Part shown: in pieces, positions 9,190 to 19,400 of the stretch
How the letters are laid out: each line of letters starts with the position of its first letter
Numbering within the stretch: the stretch's first letter is position 1
Assembly: GCA_030431975.1 (NCBI GenBank)
Contig: JAUIHP010000017.1
Location: forward strand, 1-64,000
Direction: 5' to 3'
Source of the DNA: a bacterium
Lineage (GTDB): Bacteria; Eisenbacteria; RBG-16-71-46; CAIMUX01
Length of the DNA: 64,000 nt
Notes under the pieces: generated by a model
The model's database searches: none
Told to the model about the DNA's origin: nothing
What the model saw: the letters and a program-made list of their open reading frames with translations, nothing else
Translations under genes and position numbers: made by a program

Positions 9190-9580
9190 TGTGCGAACAG
9201 TACGCTTGGCAATGGCTGCCAGCCAACGCTCTTTCTCATTCCGCCGCCTCAACCTTCGTGTCGTCTTTCCCGGCGGGAGATTGGCCCCAATTGTTTCGCC
9301 GATGGCGCAGCTATCAAGGCAAAGGAGTGTTGCAGCTCCGCGTCCGCAGCTAGCCAGTTTGTCCGTCGGCTTGCGCGCCCGTCCCTGCACCCGCCGCGGG
9401 TGTGGATCCCGCTATCTGCCCGTGCTTCCGATTTGTCGTTTTCCTTGCCGTTCTTCAGACGTGACAAGTGCCCCTGCATAGGTCAAAGTAATCTGGCTCT
9501 TCAATTCGGCGCGGAGGACGCAGCGGCCAGCCCTGCCATATGAGCTGCCTAAGCTGTCGGTCCTCCGCGTCGGTTCCCTC
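9190..9580. other. Intergenic region; contains one copy of a palindrome related to the 46.4-kb array
   Basis: No convincing gene. At 9388-9405 it holds CACCCGCCGCGGGTGTGG, a palindromic core very similar to the core of the 60-bp repeats at 46431-46690. It presumably also carries the promoter of the small-protein/nucleotidyltransferase pair. Confidence 0.5.
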
Positions 9581-10450
9581 TTAGAACCAGTGGAAGCTGC
9601 CGTGATTCGGGTAGTAGTGCGCGATGATGTTCTCGAGCAGGAACGCATCGATGATCAGGTGGACGATCAGCACCCACAGCAGGCACTTCGACTCTTCATA
9701 CATCGATCCCTGCGTCAACGCGAAGGCATAGATCAGGAATGGTCCGATCCCGATGAAGGCCATGTCGTACAGCACAGCGGTGTAGACGACGGCTTGGGCC
9801 AGGTTCGCAATCCAGAACCGGTGCATCGTGCGCAGTACGGCGAAGCAGATGTTGACGAAAAAGAGTTCGTCCCAGATCCCGACGCAGTTCAGTCCGACGA
9901 CCAGGCGCCAGACTTCTTCGTTGTCGTACTCCGGAGGAAGCGCCCACTGCGTCGGCATGTAGAGATTGACGGTGAAGAAGTACCACTTGATCAGGAAGTA
10001 GGCGAGCGGTACCGCGATCAGGACGTAGAGAACGTCCAACCAGCGAAACTTGTAAGGCCAGATTCGGTAGTCGATCACTCCGGGATCCGTTTTCTTCAGG
10101 ACCAGGGTCGGAAGCAGGATGGCTGCAAGGAAGAAACCGCCGACCAGAAGGTAGCCTCGATTGCTCGTGTCGGTTTCGATCGGTGCGAAGGCGAGGATCG
10201 CCACGGAACCCAACAGCACGCCCATTCGCCGGCGGTATCGTGCGTCGGGGTCGCGCAGGACCAGCCATATCGAGCCCAGCCACGTCGGGACGCCGACGAA
10301 CCACCACTCCAGTGGGATGAGGGTCGGCACCGCGACACAGAACAAGAGCAGCGCGAGCGAGCGTGTCGACAGTCCCAGCGGCGTACGGGCGCGCGCGCCA
10401 TCCAAAGCGGGAACCAAGTCGTATGGCGGCCCAACCGTCCCCCCGATCAC
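9581..10450 (-). CDS. Multi-spanning membrane protein, degenerate CPBP (CAAX-protease/Abi-like) family
   Basis: The product is 289 aa from GTG at 10450, which overlaps the aldo-keto reductase stop by GTGA. The longer frame upstream only reads through that gene. About eight hydrophobic segments run from LALLLFCVAVPTLIPLEWWF to LLWVLIVHLIIDAFLLE. The last third resembles CPBP intramembrane proteases: WDELFFV sits at the place of the EExxxR motif, and HLIIDAF sits at the place of the final HxxxN/D helix. The second glutamate and the arginine of motif 1 are missing, so proteolytic activity is doubtful. Otherwise it is a hypothetical membrane protein coupled to the reductase. Confidence 0.6.
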   Translation of the reverse strand: MIGGTVGPPYDLVPALDGARARTPLGLSTRSLALLLFCVAVPTLIPLEWWFVGVPTWLGSIWLVLRDPDARYRRRMGVLLGSVAILAFAPIETDTSNRGYLLVGGFFLAAILLPTLVLKKTDPGVIDYRIWPYKFRWLDVLYVLIAVPLAYFLIKWYFFTVNLYMPTQWALPPEYDNEEVWRLVVGLNCVGIWDELFFVNICFAVLRTMHRFWIANLAQAVVYTAVLYDMAFIGIGPFLIYAFALTQGSMYEESKCLLWVLIVHLIIDAFLLENIIAHYYPNHGSFHWF

Positions 10451-11418
10451 TGCGCCCGCCACTCCGTGACTTCGGCCAATCGTTCCACAGCCGGTTCCGG
10501 CAACTCCAAGTCCGACGCCGGAGCGATCTGTTCGAGCTGTTGGACCGTGTTGGCTCCAATGATCGCGGCCGTCATCGCGGGACGAGTCAGCAGCCACGAG
10601 AGTGCAATCTGCGGCAGTGGTGCGCCGGTCTCTTTCGACACCGCGTCCATTACCTCGAGGGTCGACCACGAGCGATCGTTCCAGTACCGCTTCTGAATTC
10701 CTTCTGCACGGCTCGACTCCGGAAGCGGGTCATCTTTGCGGTACTTCCCTGTAAGGAACCCTCCAGCGAGAGGGCTCCACGCCAGGATACCGATGCCCTG
10801 ATCTTCGCAAGTTGCCGTCAGTTCACGCTCGACTCCGTCTCGTTGCAAAAGGTTGTAGTGCGGTTGTGTCGTTTCGAACCTCGCAAACCCACGCGTATCG
10901 CTGATCCACATCGCCTTCATCGTCAACCAAGCCGGGTAGTTCGAACAACCGATGTACCGGACCTTGCCCGAGCGCACCAAATCGTTGAGCGCTTCCATGG
11001 TTTCGTCGAGCGGAGTCTCCTCGTCCGGCCAGTGCAGCTGGTAGAGGTCGACGTAATCGGTACGCAGACGGCGGAGGCTGGCGTCGATGCACTTGAAAAT
11101 GCGGTCGCGGGACAGCCCCTCGGCGTTGGGTCCCTCACCCATGACTCCGCGCATCTTCGTGGCCAGGATGACGTCCTCCCGAGGGACCGATCCACGATCC
11201 AGCCACTTGCCGATGACTTCTTCGCTCACGCCGCCCGGATTCCCGTCCGCCCACCGGGAGTAGATGTCGGCGGTGTCAACAAAGTTGAACCCAAGTTCGA
11301 AGGCCCGATCCAGAATCTGGAAGGACGTTGCCTCGTCCGCGGTCCAGCCGAACTGCATCGTTCCCAAGCACAGGTCGGAGACCTTGAGTCCTGTCCGTCC
11401 CAGTCGTCTGTACTTCAC
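10447..11418 (-). CDS. Aldo/keto reductase
   Basis: The product is 323 aa, full length for the family. The N-terminus MKYRRLGRTGLKVSDLCLGT is typical. The catalytic tetrad is visible: Asp and Tyr in FVDTADIYS, Lys in ILATKMRG and His in YQLHWPDEE. The NADPH-binding tail has AIIGANTVQQLEQ. It should reduce carbonyl compounds with NADPH in the cytoplasm; the substrate is unknown. AGGAGGCTGAAG precedes the ATG as a good ribosome binding site. The downstream membrane protein starts within its stop codon. Confidence 0.93.
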   Translation of the reverse strand: MKYRRLGRTGLKVSDLCLGTMQFGWTADEATSFQILDRAFELGFNFVDTADIYSRWADGNPGGVSEEVIGKWLDRGSVPREDVILATKMRGVMGEGPNAEGLSRDRIFKCIDASLRRLRTDYVDLYQLHWPDEETPLDETMEALNDLVRSGKVRYIGCSNYPAWLTMKAMWISDTRGFARFETTQPHYNLLQRDGVERELTATCEDQGIGILAWSPLAGGFLTGKYRKDDPLPESSRAEGIQKRYWNDRSWSTLEVMDAVSKETGAPLPQIALSWLLTRPAMTAAIIGANTVQQLEQIAPASDLELPEPAVERLAEVTEWRAQ

Positions 11419-11603
11419 TCTTCAGCCTCCTGATTCAATTCGCCGCCGGACCTGATTCTCTTTGTTGCGTGAGACGGATGACGGTCGCGCCTCCGTCACG
11501 GCGCACATACCCCATGTTCTAGGGCAACGTATCCCCACCGTATCCACTGGCTCCGTCATCAACCAGGCGATCATAGCGATCGGGAGAGTGATCCGAAACG
11601 TGC

Positions 11604-13310
11604 ATGCTACACTTGGGTGGAATGCGCGAGGATTCCTTCGACAAAAAGCGCCGCTCGTCGAGCCAGCCTGACAAGAACGGGAGCAGGAAGTCCCGTGGAA
11701 GTCGTGGTTCTTCGCGCCGACCGCGCGATCAAATGGGACGCGGTCTCTCCTCGCACAGCGCATCCGAGCGTACGCAGACTCGTCGCTCCGCCACCCATGG
11801 GACGCCCCCGCCCGGTGAACTCGCAGGTCGGGTCGGCAATCTCGGAGACGGGACCTGGGCCGACGCGCAGACCATTCGCGACCTGGAGATCTTTCCGGGG
11901 CCCGGCGCCCAGCAATCCGAAGCGCCGTCCGTTCTTGGGCTGTTCGATCAAACCCGGACGACCGGCGGCAGCATCGAACTTCGGAACTTGTTATCGACTC
12001 CTCTTCCGAATCCCGACGCGATCGAAAAACGACAGCAAGCCTTGCGCTTCCTTCGGGACCGGGAGAACGGGGACACCTGGCTGCCTCGCATCGCCGATCG
12101 AGCCACTGTACAGATCGAGGAGTACCTGGAGTCGTACATTCACCCAGTCGAGGGTACTCCCAATCCGTTGCAGTTCATCCGCGCATGGTGGTTCCGGACG
12201 AGCTACCGCGAGTACTTCGAGTACTTGGATGGGCGGGTCCGCACACTCCATCGAGTCGTCGTCGCCCTATCCGAGATGCGAAGTTCAACGTCGCGGAAAG
12301 AGGGAGGCGGCTCAAGCGTCCCCGTGGAGATTACCGAGTGCCTCCGCGCGTTCGACGCGCTGCTTCAAAGTGACGTCACCCAGCAATTCCTAAAGGCCGG
12401 TGGCAAACAAAGTCGTTTCTACTTCTGGCGAATGTTCTACTTCGATCATCAGTTTCGGTACGTCCACCGGGACTTACTCCGCCGCGCGCTCGACGCTTTG
12501 TATCGGATGGATGCCCTGCTTTCCGTGGCCCGAGCCGCTTCGCGTCACAGCTTTGTTCTCCCTTCCGTAGCCTCCGATCATGACGGAATCCTGTGTGAAG
12601 GCCTGAGACACCCTTTCATCGAAGAGGGTGTCGACAATGACGTCCACCTGCAGAACCCGCAGAACTTTCTTTTCCTCACCGGCCCCAACATGGCCGGGAA
12701 GACGACGCTAATGAAAGCCCTCGGTGTCGCGACGTATCTCGCCCACGTCGGATTCCCGGTGCCGTGTCGCTCCATGAAACTCGGCTTTCTCGAAGGCATC
12801 GTCAGCAGCCTTAACGTCGAAGACAACCTCGGCAAAGGCTACAGCTACTTCTTCGCAGAGGTTCAACGGGTCAAAGACGTCGCACAACGGTTGCATCAGG
12901 GTCGCCGACTGCTCGTACTCTTCGACGAGCTCTTCAAAGGAACCAACCTGGCCGACGCCATGGAAGGTTCGCGCATGGTCGTGGACGGCTTCCTCCGACA
13001 CACAGACAGCCTTTTCGTCCTTTCGTCGCACTTGTTGGAACTGGGGAGAGATCTCGATCATCCTGGGATAAGGTTCACCTGCTTCACCGCCAAGGTCGAA
13101 GACGGGAGACCACGGTTTTCCTACAAGCTCGAGGAAGGTTTGTCCGACGAGCGGTTGGGGATGCTCATTCTGAGAACGGAGGGGATTCCGGAGCTGTTGG
13201 CGGGACCGGATGACGCCGGCTCCTCCGCGGATGTCTCTTCTGCGGACAGCAGGTCCGCACCGGACAGCGCGACTACGACTCGCGAAGCGGAGGAGAACTC
13301 AGCTGGATAA
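11604..13310 (+). CDS. MutS-family ATPase lacking mismatch-recognition domains
   Basis: The product is 568 aa. An Arg/Ser-rich disordered tail (1-75) is followed by helical core/lever-like segments (about 95-330). The MutS domain V ATPase (about 335-515) has Walker A TGPNMAGKTT (near 359), Walker B LLVLFDELFKGTN and a SSHLLELG switch region. There is no MutS domain I (the Phe-x-Glu mismatch reader) and no Smr nuclease, so it is neither MutS1 nor MutS2. It matches the small MutS-like proteins seen in FCB bacteria, whose role is unclear. An alternative start is ATG 11622. It ends in Ser/Asp repeats (SSADVSSADSRS). The next gene starts inside its stop region, which forms a three-gene coupled set. 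Confidence 0.85.
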   Translation: MLHLGGMREDSFDKKRRSSSQPDKNGSRKSRGSRGSSRRPRDQMGRGLSSHSASERTQTRRSATHGTPPPGELAGRVGNLGDGTWADAQTIRDLEIFPGPGAQQSEAPSVLGLFDQTRTTGGSIELRNLLSTPLPNPDAIEKRQQALRFLRDRENGDTWLPRIADRATVQIEEYLESYIHPVEGTPNPLQFIRAWWFRTSYREYFEYLDGRVRTLHRVVVALSEMRSSTSRKEGGGSSVPVEITECLRAFDALLQSDVTQQFLKAGGKQSRFYFWRMFYFDHQFRYVHRDLLRRALDALYRMDALLSVARAASRHSFVLPSVASDHDGILCEGLRHPFIEEGVDNDVHLQNPQNFLFLTGPNMAGKTTLMKALGVATYLAHVGFPVPCRSMKLGFLEGIVSSLNVEDNLGKGYSYFFAEVQRVKDVAQRLHQGRRLLVLFDELFKGTNLADAMEGSRMVVDGFLRHTDSLFVLSSHLLELGRDLDHPGIRFTCFTAKVEDGRPRFSYKLEEGLSDERLGMLILRTEGIPELLAGPDDAGSSADVSSADSRSAPDSATTTREAEENSAG

Positions 13311-13830
13311 CACCGCGACACAAGACTCGGCCCCGGATCCTGGAGCTACGGGTCGAACAGGGTCCGAACGCCCTCAGCCGAGAGATGAAAGGCGACCCTG
13401 GTCGCCCATTCCACTCGTTCTCCTCGTTCTCGTCGGTGCTCTTCCGGCCGGCGGGACGCTGCTCGGGCTCAACTGGATGCGACTCGGCTTTCCAGAACGC
13501 GGCCGCCAAACACTCTTCGTGTTTGCACTCATCGTCGTGGGAACCGCACTCCTCGGCGCATGGCTCAACTCTCGCGGTGTCGTTGGAGCCCCGACTTCAC
13601 AAGGAATCGAGGGAAGCGGCGCCGGCTACTTCAGCGCCTGGTTCTTCCTCCACATCGCCGCCGCGATGGTCGTCGCGTTTCAGCAGCGGAAGCACTTCGA
13701 GCTGTTTCTGGAATCCGGAGGGAAACCTGGCAATCCGCTGCTCGCGATCGCTCTCGCTTTGGTAGGCGGAGTCATGGTTCAACAGGCCGTCGTACGGATG
13801 GCGGTTCGGCTTTTCGCGGCATCGGGATGA
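13303..13830 (+). CDS. Membrane protein of unknown function, probable CTG start
   Basis: The product is about 175 aa. I chose CTG at 13303 because GGAGGAG (13289-13295) sits seven bases upstream and the codon overlaps the end of the MutS-like gene. The only upstream ATG in frame (13210) lies deep inside that gene and gives Arg-rich nonsense. A polar N-terminus (about 35 residues) is followed by four hydrophobic helices: IPLVLLVLVGALPAGGTLLG, TLFVFALIVVGTALLGAWL, GYFSAWFFLHIAAAMVVAF and PLLAIALALVGGVMVQQAV. No known motif. Its stop overlaps the GNAT gene start by ATGA. Confidence 0.6.
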   Translation: MDNTATQDSAPDPGATGRTGSERPQPRDERRPWSPIPLVLLVLVGALPAGGTLLGLNWMRLGFPERGRQTLFVFALIVVGTALLGAWLNSRGVVGAPTSQGIEGSGAGYFSAWFFLHIAAAMVVAFQQRKHFELFLESGGKPGNPLLAIALALVGGVMVQQAVVRMAVRLFAASG

Positions 13831-14711
13831 TGGACCACTCCGTTTCCGCCAGCCCCTTCGTGGACGAGTACTTCGAGCTTTCGGCCTTGGTGTCCAGGCC
13901 CGTCGACGACCTTCAGGAGATGGACAAGTCCAACCCACCCCTGAGTCGCTGGATAGCCCGGCGGGAGGACACACTGACGGCCGTCGTCACGGTTCGACAA
14001 AGACCGGACCAACGGATGTTCCTTTCGTTCGCCGGAGGTGTCGAGCCAGAATGTCGGATCCTGGTCAATGCGGTCCGACGTTCTGTCGGCGGCGATCTTC
14101 ACACTCAGGTTAGTGAGCAGGATCCCGAGAAGACGCGCATCCTCCGCACACTCGGCTTCGAGACGGAACATCAGTTCGAGGAGTTTCGCGTTCCGTTCGC
14201 AGTCGCCCTTCGGCGACTGCACCGTGCGTGGACACCCTCAGGCTTCAAGATCATCAGCGCAGAGTGCGCCGACATCGATGGCCTGCTTCGTCTCGATGAC
14301 GCAATCAGGCAGGAAACACCCGGCACCGGCGGCTGGCAGGGTTGCCGGGACTGGATCATCGATGAGTTGGACTCGCCGGCTTTCGACCCGTCGGCTTATT
14401 TGATTGGAGTCCATCAGGCGTCCGGCTGCTACGCGGGGCTTGTTCGGTTGTGGAGGAATCAGCGCGGCCCCAGACTCGGCCTTGTTGGCGTCCTCCCGAT
14501 CTACAGGCGGTCGACATTGGCATCGGCGCTCCTCCGCCGATCACTCGACAGCGCATCAGCCTGGGGCAGTTCGACGTTTACGACGGAGGTCAGCCTCTCG
14601 AACAGCGTCGTCTACAGGCGGCTCCGTACGCTGGAAACGGAGTCTGTCGGACGCTTCTTCCAGCTCGTCAGGCCTGGGGAAGAAAAGCAAAGCACTTGGC
14701 AGCGAAGTTAA
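13827..14711 (+). CDS. GNAT-fold N-acetyltransferase
   Basis: The product is 294 aa from ATG at 13827 (overlap ATGA with the membrane protein; the frame is open further upstream only as antisense-like sequence). The C-terminal half has the GNAT core: strand GCYAGLVRLW, then LGLVGVLPIYRRSTLASALL. The latter is the acetyl-CoA pyrophosphate loop and helix, R/Q-x-x-G-x-G/A-like but relaxed. It is followed by SLSNSVVYRRLRTLETE. The N-terminal half could be a degenerate second GNAT copy (LLILVNAVRRSV..., TRILRTLGFETEHQFEEF). Substrate unknown. It is coupled to the MutS-like ATPase and membrane protein, so the three may act together. Confidence 0.75.
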   Translation: MMDHSVSASPFVDEYFELSALVSRPVDDLQEMDKSNPPLSRWIARREDTLTAVVTVRQRPDQRMFLSFAGGVEPECRILVNAVRRSVGGDLHTQVSEQDPEKTRILRTLGFETEHQFEEFRVPFAVALRRLHRAWTPSGFKIISAECADIDGLLRLDDAIRQETPGTGGWQGCRDWIIDELDSPAFDPSAYLIGVHQASGCYAGLVRLWRNQRGPRLGLVGVLPIYRRSTLASALLRRSLDSASAWGSSTFTTEVSLSNSVVYRRLRTLETESVGRFFQLVRPGEEKQSTWQRS

Positions 14712-14765
14712 GGTCCGCCGACGGGAACTGAGGAGAGCCCTCTTCTCCGATGCGGAAACACCTTG

Positions 14766-16421
14766 CTACCTAATCTGAACCAACTTTTCTGACTGCATAC
14801 CCCAAGGTCCCTGAACACGAAGGAAGGTCACGCCGGCCTCTCCCCGCCGTGTAAGACTGGCCCCGACCGGGATGCGATGCGTTCCGCGATCAAGACGCTG
14901 ATCCAGGATCGTTTCGACCTGGCGGCCGCCGGGTCCGAAGAGTTCGGCGCGCACGGGAGTTCCGTCCTCGCGAACCTGGAGAACCAGTTCCGTTCCCGCA
15001 TCGACCGGATTGCCGGAAAGATGGAAGGACACGCGGCTGGGTGCGTCCATTTCGGTTTCGAAATCAGGGACGTCCGAAGGGGATGATCCGCGAACGCAGA
15101 TCTGCAGGTTGTCGAAGAGCGGCGTTTCCTTCAGCCAGCCGGAGCAGTACGTGATGCAGCATGCGGTACAGACATGCACGCCCAGTCGAACCTGCATCAG
15201 TTCGGGAATGCCATCAATCGGGTTTCCAAGATTGAACGTGCGGGGTCCACACTCCTCGCCTGTCACCAAGTAACTGTCGACGTACTTCCAGGTGGACCAC
15301 TTGTCCCCGCCGGTCACGGAACACGGGACGGGGTATTGTCGAACCTCGAATTCCTGCCGGACCCAGGTGTCGCTGATCGGATTGTCGACCAACCGGTCCA
15401 TCGTCACCACCACGCCGTCGAACTGATCCATGCCCAGGGAGGACACGTCTATGACCGGCGAGGTCGCCACTTCGCGGAAGGGGTCGCTGTATCCGTCCGG
15501 CTGGTCGAAGAACGCCATGACGTTTCCCGAGACCGGGCAGTCCGGCCATGCTTCCCAACCCTCGCCGAACGAGTCGAGCGCAAACGTGTTCAGGTGGATG
15601 CCGTCCGGCGTGCCACCAAATCCGGGCGTCCACTCCGGGTCCGATTCAAAGTCTTCGACGTAGTCCGTACCCGTGAGCTGCAGGTTGTCCAGTGCAAACG
15701 CGCCGAACTCCGAGTCATAGGTGCAGTCTTCGTCGCCGCCTCGAAACGTGGAGGCAGTGATCTTTACGTAAACCGATTCCGCCTCGATGTTGAACTGGCT
15801 CGACATCATGAAGTGAAGAGGATCGTCCCAGCTGCCGACGTCGTCGCCCGGATCGAGCCAAAGATCCTGAAGCTCGTACCCTCCACCGTTTCCGGAGATC
15901 AGTTCTACGCGAATGTGGATTCCGTCCCACGCGACATCGAAGAAGTAGTCGAAGCTGAGTTCCAGATTGCGGTCCACGATCGGAATGGCCGGGCTCGTCA
16001 GCGTCCGACTCCAATCCGGTGCGTAACCGAGTCCGCAGTCGAAGCAGAGGTCGTTCGCCTCTTCTTCATGGATGCCCAACCAAAGCATCCCCTGCCCGTC
16101 GATGATCGGCGCGCCCGGCGGCAGGCCGTCGGCGGCGAAGTCGGAAAGAGTGCGCCAGCGAAACACTTCGTAGTCATCCGGGCCACGTGTGTGGGCGCCG
16201 ACCCAGCCTTCGAGCGGGTCTGCCAGACCGGAGTCAAAGGTCCAGATCCCGTTTCTCAGCGCGTAAGGTTCACCTTCGCGGAGTTCGTACGAGCCGTAGC
16301 AGAATTCGGCAGCGACAGCCGAAGACTGCGGCAGGGAGGCGGCCACAAGTGCTGCCATAAGTGCTGCCATAAGAGTGAAGGCTTGAGGCGCTTGCCCTAG
16401 ATGGTCCGCCTTCAACGTCAC
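14766..16421 (-). CDS. Large secreted protein with two lectin/MAM-like beta domains and FlgD-like C-terminus
   Basis: The product is 551 aa. GTG start at 16421 with AAGGA eight bases upstream. The signal peptide (about 15-38) is hydrophobic and partly built from a short DNA repeat (MAALMAALVAAS). Two similar beta-rich regions follow, including LTSPAIPIVDRNLELSFDYF and ATSPVIDVSSLGMDQFDGVV, each of the type that binds ligands in secreted FCB proteins. Paired Cys residues are present (CFDCG, CTACCITYC). The C-terminus carries a FlgD-like module: VRAELFGPGGRQVETIL, then GVTFLRVQGPWG. Probably an extracellular or cell-surface protein; no enzyme motif seen. Confidence 0.75.
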   Translation of the reverse strand: MTLKADHLGQAPQAFTLMAALMAALVAASLPQSSAVAAEFCYGSYELREGEPYALRNGIWTFDSGLADPLEGWVGAHTRGPDDYEVFRWRTLSDFAADGLPPGAPIIDGQGMLWLGIHEEEANDLCFDCGLGYAPDWSRTLTSPAIPIVDRNLELSFDYFFDVAWDGIHIRVELISGNGGGYELQDLWLDPGDDVGSWDDPLHFMMSSQFNIEAESVYVKITASTFRGGDEDCTYDSEFGAFALDNLQLTGTDYVEDFESDPEWTPGFGGTPDGIHLNTFALDSFGEGWEAWPDCPVSGNVMAFFDQPDGYSDPFREVATSPVIDVSSLGMDQFDGVVVTMDRLVDNPISDTWVRQEFEVRQYPVPCSVTGGDKWSTWKYVDSYLVTGEECGPRTFNLGNPIDGIPELMQVRLGVHVCTACCITYCSGWLKETPLFDNLQICVRGSSPSDVPDFETEMDAPSRVSFHLSGNPVDAGTELVLQVREDGTPVRAELFGPGGRQVETILDQRLDRGTHRIPVGASLTRRGEAGVTFLRVQGPWGMQSEKLVQIR

Positions 16422-16433
16422 ACTCCCATCCTT

Positions 16434-16466
16434 TTGTTCGCAGACTAACGACTTGTTCGCAGACTA
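16434..16466. repeat. 19-bp direct repeat in the leader of the secreted protein gene
   Basis: TTGTTCGCAGACTA occurs at 16434-16447 and again at 16453-16466 (period 19), 12-45 bases upstream of the GTG at 16421. It may be a repeated operator half or a small duplication. Confidence 0.8.
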
Positions 16467-16482
16467 CGACGTACGGTCGTCG

Positions 16483-19400
16483 CTACCTCGTACCGAGGAT
16501 CGTGATTCTTCTCAGCGCCTCGGTCCGACCATTCAACTCCGAAGGTGTGCGGAGACGAGCGAAGTAGGAACCCCGGGGCAACTTTCGTCCTTCCTCGTCG
16601 ACGGCGTCCCAAGCCACTTCATACCAGCCCGACTCCACGGATTGCCGCCACGACCACACGCGGCGACCGCTAATGTCGAAGATGTCGACCTCGGCCTGTC
16701 CCACACCAGGCGACCAAAGGTCAAACACGACATCCCCAATGCTCGGGTTGGTTTCGACCAGCATGACAGCTTTGGTCTTGTCGACCCCGGCGGCTCCCGG
16801 AGGGTCGCATGGGTTCGGGTTGCAGGAGGAGACGTCTCCCTGATAGACATCGATGCACGCCAAACGGTCGACGATGATGCAACGACCGGTGGACGTGCAG
16901 CACGCCCCGGGCTGCCCGCACGGATTGGGATCGCAGGTTGTGTCCGGTCCGAGATAATCGGCGAGGCAGTCTTCGGCAGCCAGAACTTCGCAAGCTCCGT
17001 CGCCGAAACAGCAGGCTCCGAAGTCGGACGCGCAGTCGCCACATAAAGAACCGCCACCCTGAAAGACGCCCTCGCACTCCGAGCTGCGAACGAACTCGCA
17101 GGACCCGTCGCTCAGGCAACAGGCTCCGTAAAGATCCCCCGGGACCTGAAGGTAGAAACTCCACTCGGCCGGAACAGGGTCCAGGAAGGTATAGCCTCCG
17201 CGCACCCGGGTCCATCCTGCATACATCACGTCCGAGAGTCTGCCATCAGGAAGTGTCTTGCCGTCGCCGTAGCTGAGACCGGCGTCATAGTCACTCTTCA
17301 TGATGAAGAGGTACTCCCGGTCTCCGACCGGAGCTTCGCTCGGATTCCACATCAAGTCAGCGGGCCGCTCGGCAGCGTCTTCAACGAAGTTGATGTTCAG
17401 CCGTCGCGGATTGTCCGGGTCCGAGATGTCCCAGGCAGAGCCCGGGAACGTACCGATGCCTCCGAGTTCGTAGTCCTGGTCCCGGCGGTAGGTTTGGCAT
17501 AGAGACCAGTCGTCCTCGACGTCGGTGAAGTGAATGCGGACGCTCGTGATCTCTTCTTCTTTCAGCTCTGATCCGAAGAACTCGGAACCGAACCCCATCC
17601 CTCCATTGAAGAAGGTGCCGCCCCAGTCGACCCACGTAAGCCACCGGTCCTCCGGGGTCCAATCCCAGATCACACCGCCACAGGCGCCGGTCTCGCAAAC
17701 GCTGCCCGCTCCCTGCCAATCGCCGTCGCACGAGTTGTAGAAGACGAGTTGGCAACCTTCCGGCGTGCAGCAGGCGCCCGTAGTCAGGCCGTCGCAGATC
17801 TCGGGACCGCACTCCGTGTCCCGCCCGAAGAAGGTGCCCGAGCAGTTGTCGAAAGAGCGAATGATGCAGTCTCCATCGGGGAGGCAACATGCGCCCACCG
17901 GGGGGCACGGATTGGGATCACACGTGACCCCGGGGACGAATCCGGTATCACCACATTCAACCTGTCGTGACACCACGCAGTCGCCGTTGACAAGGCAACA
18001 CGCACCCAATTCACCACAGAGATTCGGCTCGCAGGCGTACCCATCGAAGAAGGTCCCGGTGCAGCCTTCTTCCTCGGTCAACTCACAGGTTCCGTCAGGG
18101 AAGCAACAGGCTGCCATCTCCGGACAGAGGCCGGGTTCGCACGGCATGTCCGGGTAGAAGGTGCCGGAACACGTACCGTCCGAAAGGATGACGCAATCCT
18201 CACCGTCGACGCAGCAAGCGCCAGTCGTGCCGATCAGCGTGGGGTACAACAGGTCCGCGTCGTCGGCGTAGTTCTTCAGTAGAGTGACGGACCCCAAGCG
18301 ATCGGACGCGCGAGCGGCGACCACCGCTACAACAACCGACTGGGTGTCGCCAGGCGCCATCTGAAACGGACCGCTCGACAGGAGCATTCGACGGTCGGCC
18401 GGGTTGCTATCCAACCACCCGGTGACCAAGACCGGATCGCCCGAGTACTCGAAGGTTGTCTCTTCCAATGTGACTTCGTCGATGATCGGAGTGCCGTCGA
18501 ACTCCAGCCCCTTCATCGCGTTGTAGCTCTCCGCGGAGGAATGGGGGTCGGTGCCGCTAATGAAACGTCGAAAGGCGGTCATAGGCAGGTTTCGATAGTC
18601 GGGAATGGTTCGCGTACCCACGCGCGCTACATCTCCGGGCGACGGAACGATCGGACCCTGGATCAGCTGGATCCCGACGGCGGGCGGTCGTTGCCCGTAT
18701 TGCTGATCAACGTTCGTCGCATTGAAGGCATAGCCCATGTCGTCGTCGACGGAACAACCAACGAGGTCATCACCCGCCCCCCCGACATCCGGGTCGCACC
18801 ACGTCGCAAAGTACATGTCGTCGAGAACGTCGTTGCCCTTGTTGATCAGCGTCCACTCGACGAAGACGACATGGCCATCGCCTCCGGTTCGGTCCACGGC
18901 GAAGACCGTCTGCTGCACTTCGACCCCCAGCGGCGCCGTTCCGCCTGCGTCGTTCGAATGTTGCGCGGAATCCGCGTCGTGGAAGACGGTCCAGCAGGTC
19001 TGGTCGCCAAAGATCTTCGGCGAGCCGTCCTTTCGGGTCGGTGCGCCCTGATCGACCGGCCACTCGTCCCAGTCGGGAGTGCCGGGACCGTCGAGATAAC
19101 TCAGTTTGTACACCCGGTAGCTGGAATCGTTGGTCCAGTTCTCGTCCCAGGAGCCGTCGGAGGCGAGCGGTCCGCCCGAGTACTCGAATGAGTATTCGGC
19201 CACCGTGACTCGCGGCGCGTCCTCTCCAAAGACCTGGGCCCCAAGCCACAGGCCACTGGCAAACACTGTGGTGAGACCGAATCCGTTTGGGAACTCCAGG
19301 CCGGCACTGCCCGCCTGCACGTCGTAGGCGAACGAGCCCACATTGGTCACGACCATGTTGAGGTTGTTGACGTCGATCCGCGTCTCGTAGTCCCGGTCAC

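Noticed and set aside
15174-16400. Long plus-strand frame of 408 codons
   Set aside because: It is the antisense of the secreted-protein gene, with Arg/Val-rich composition and no family resemblance.
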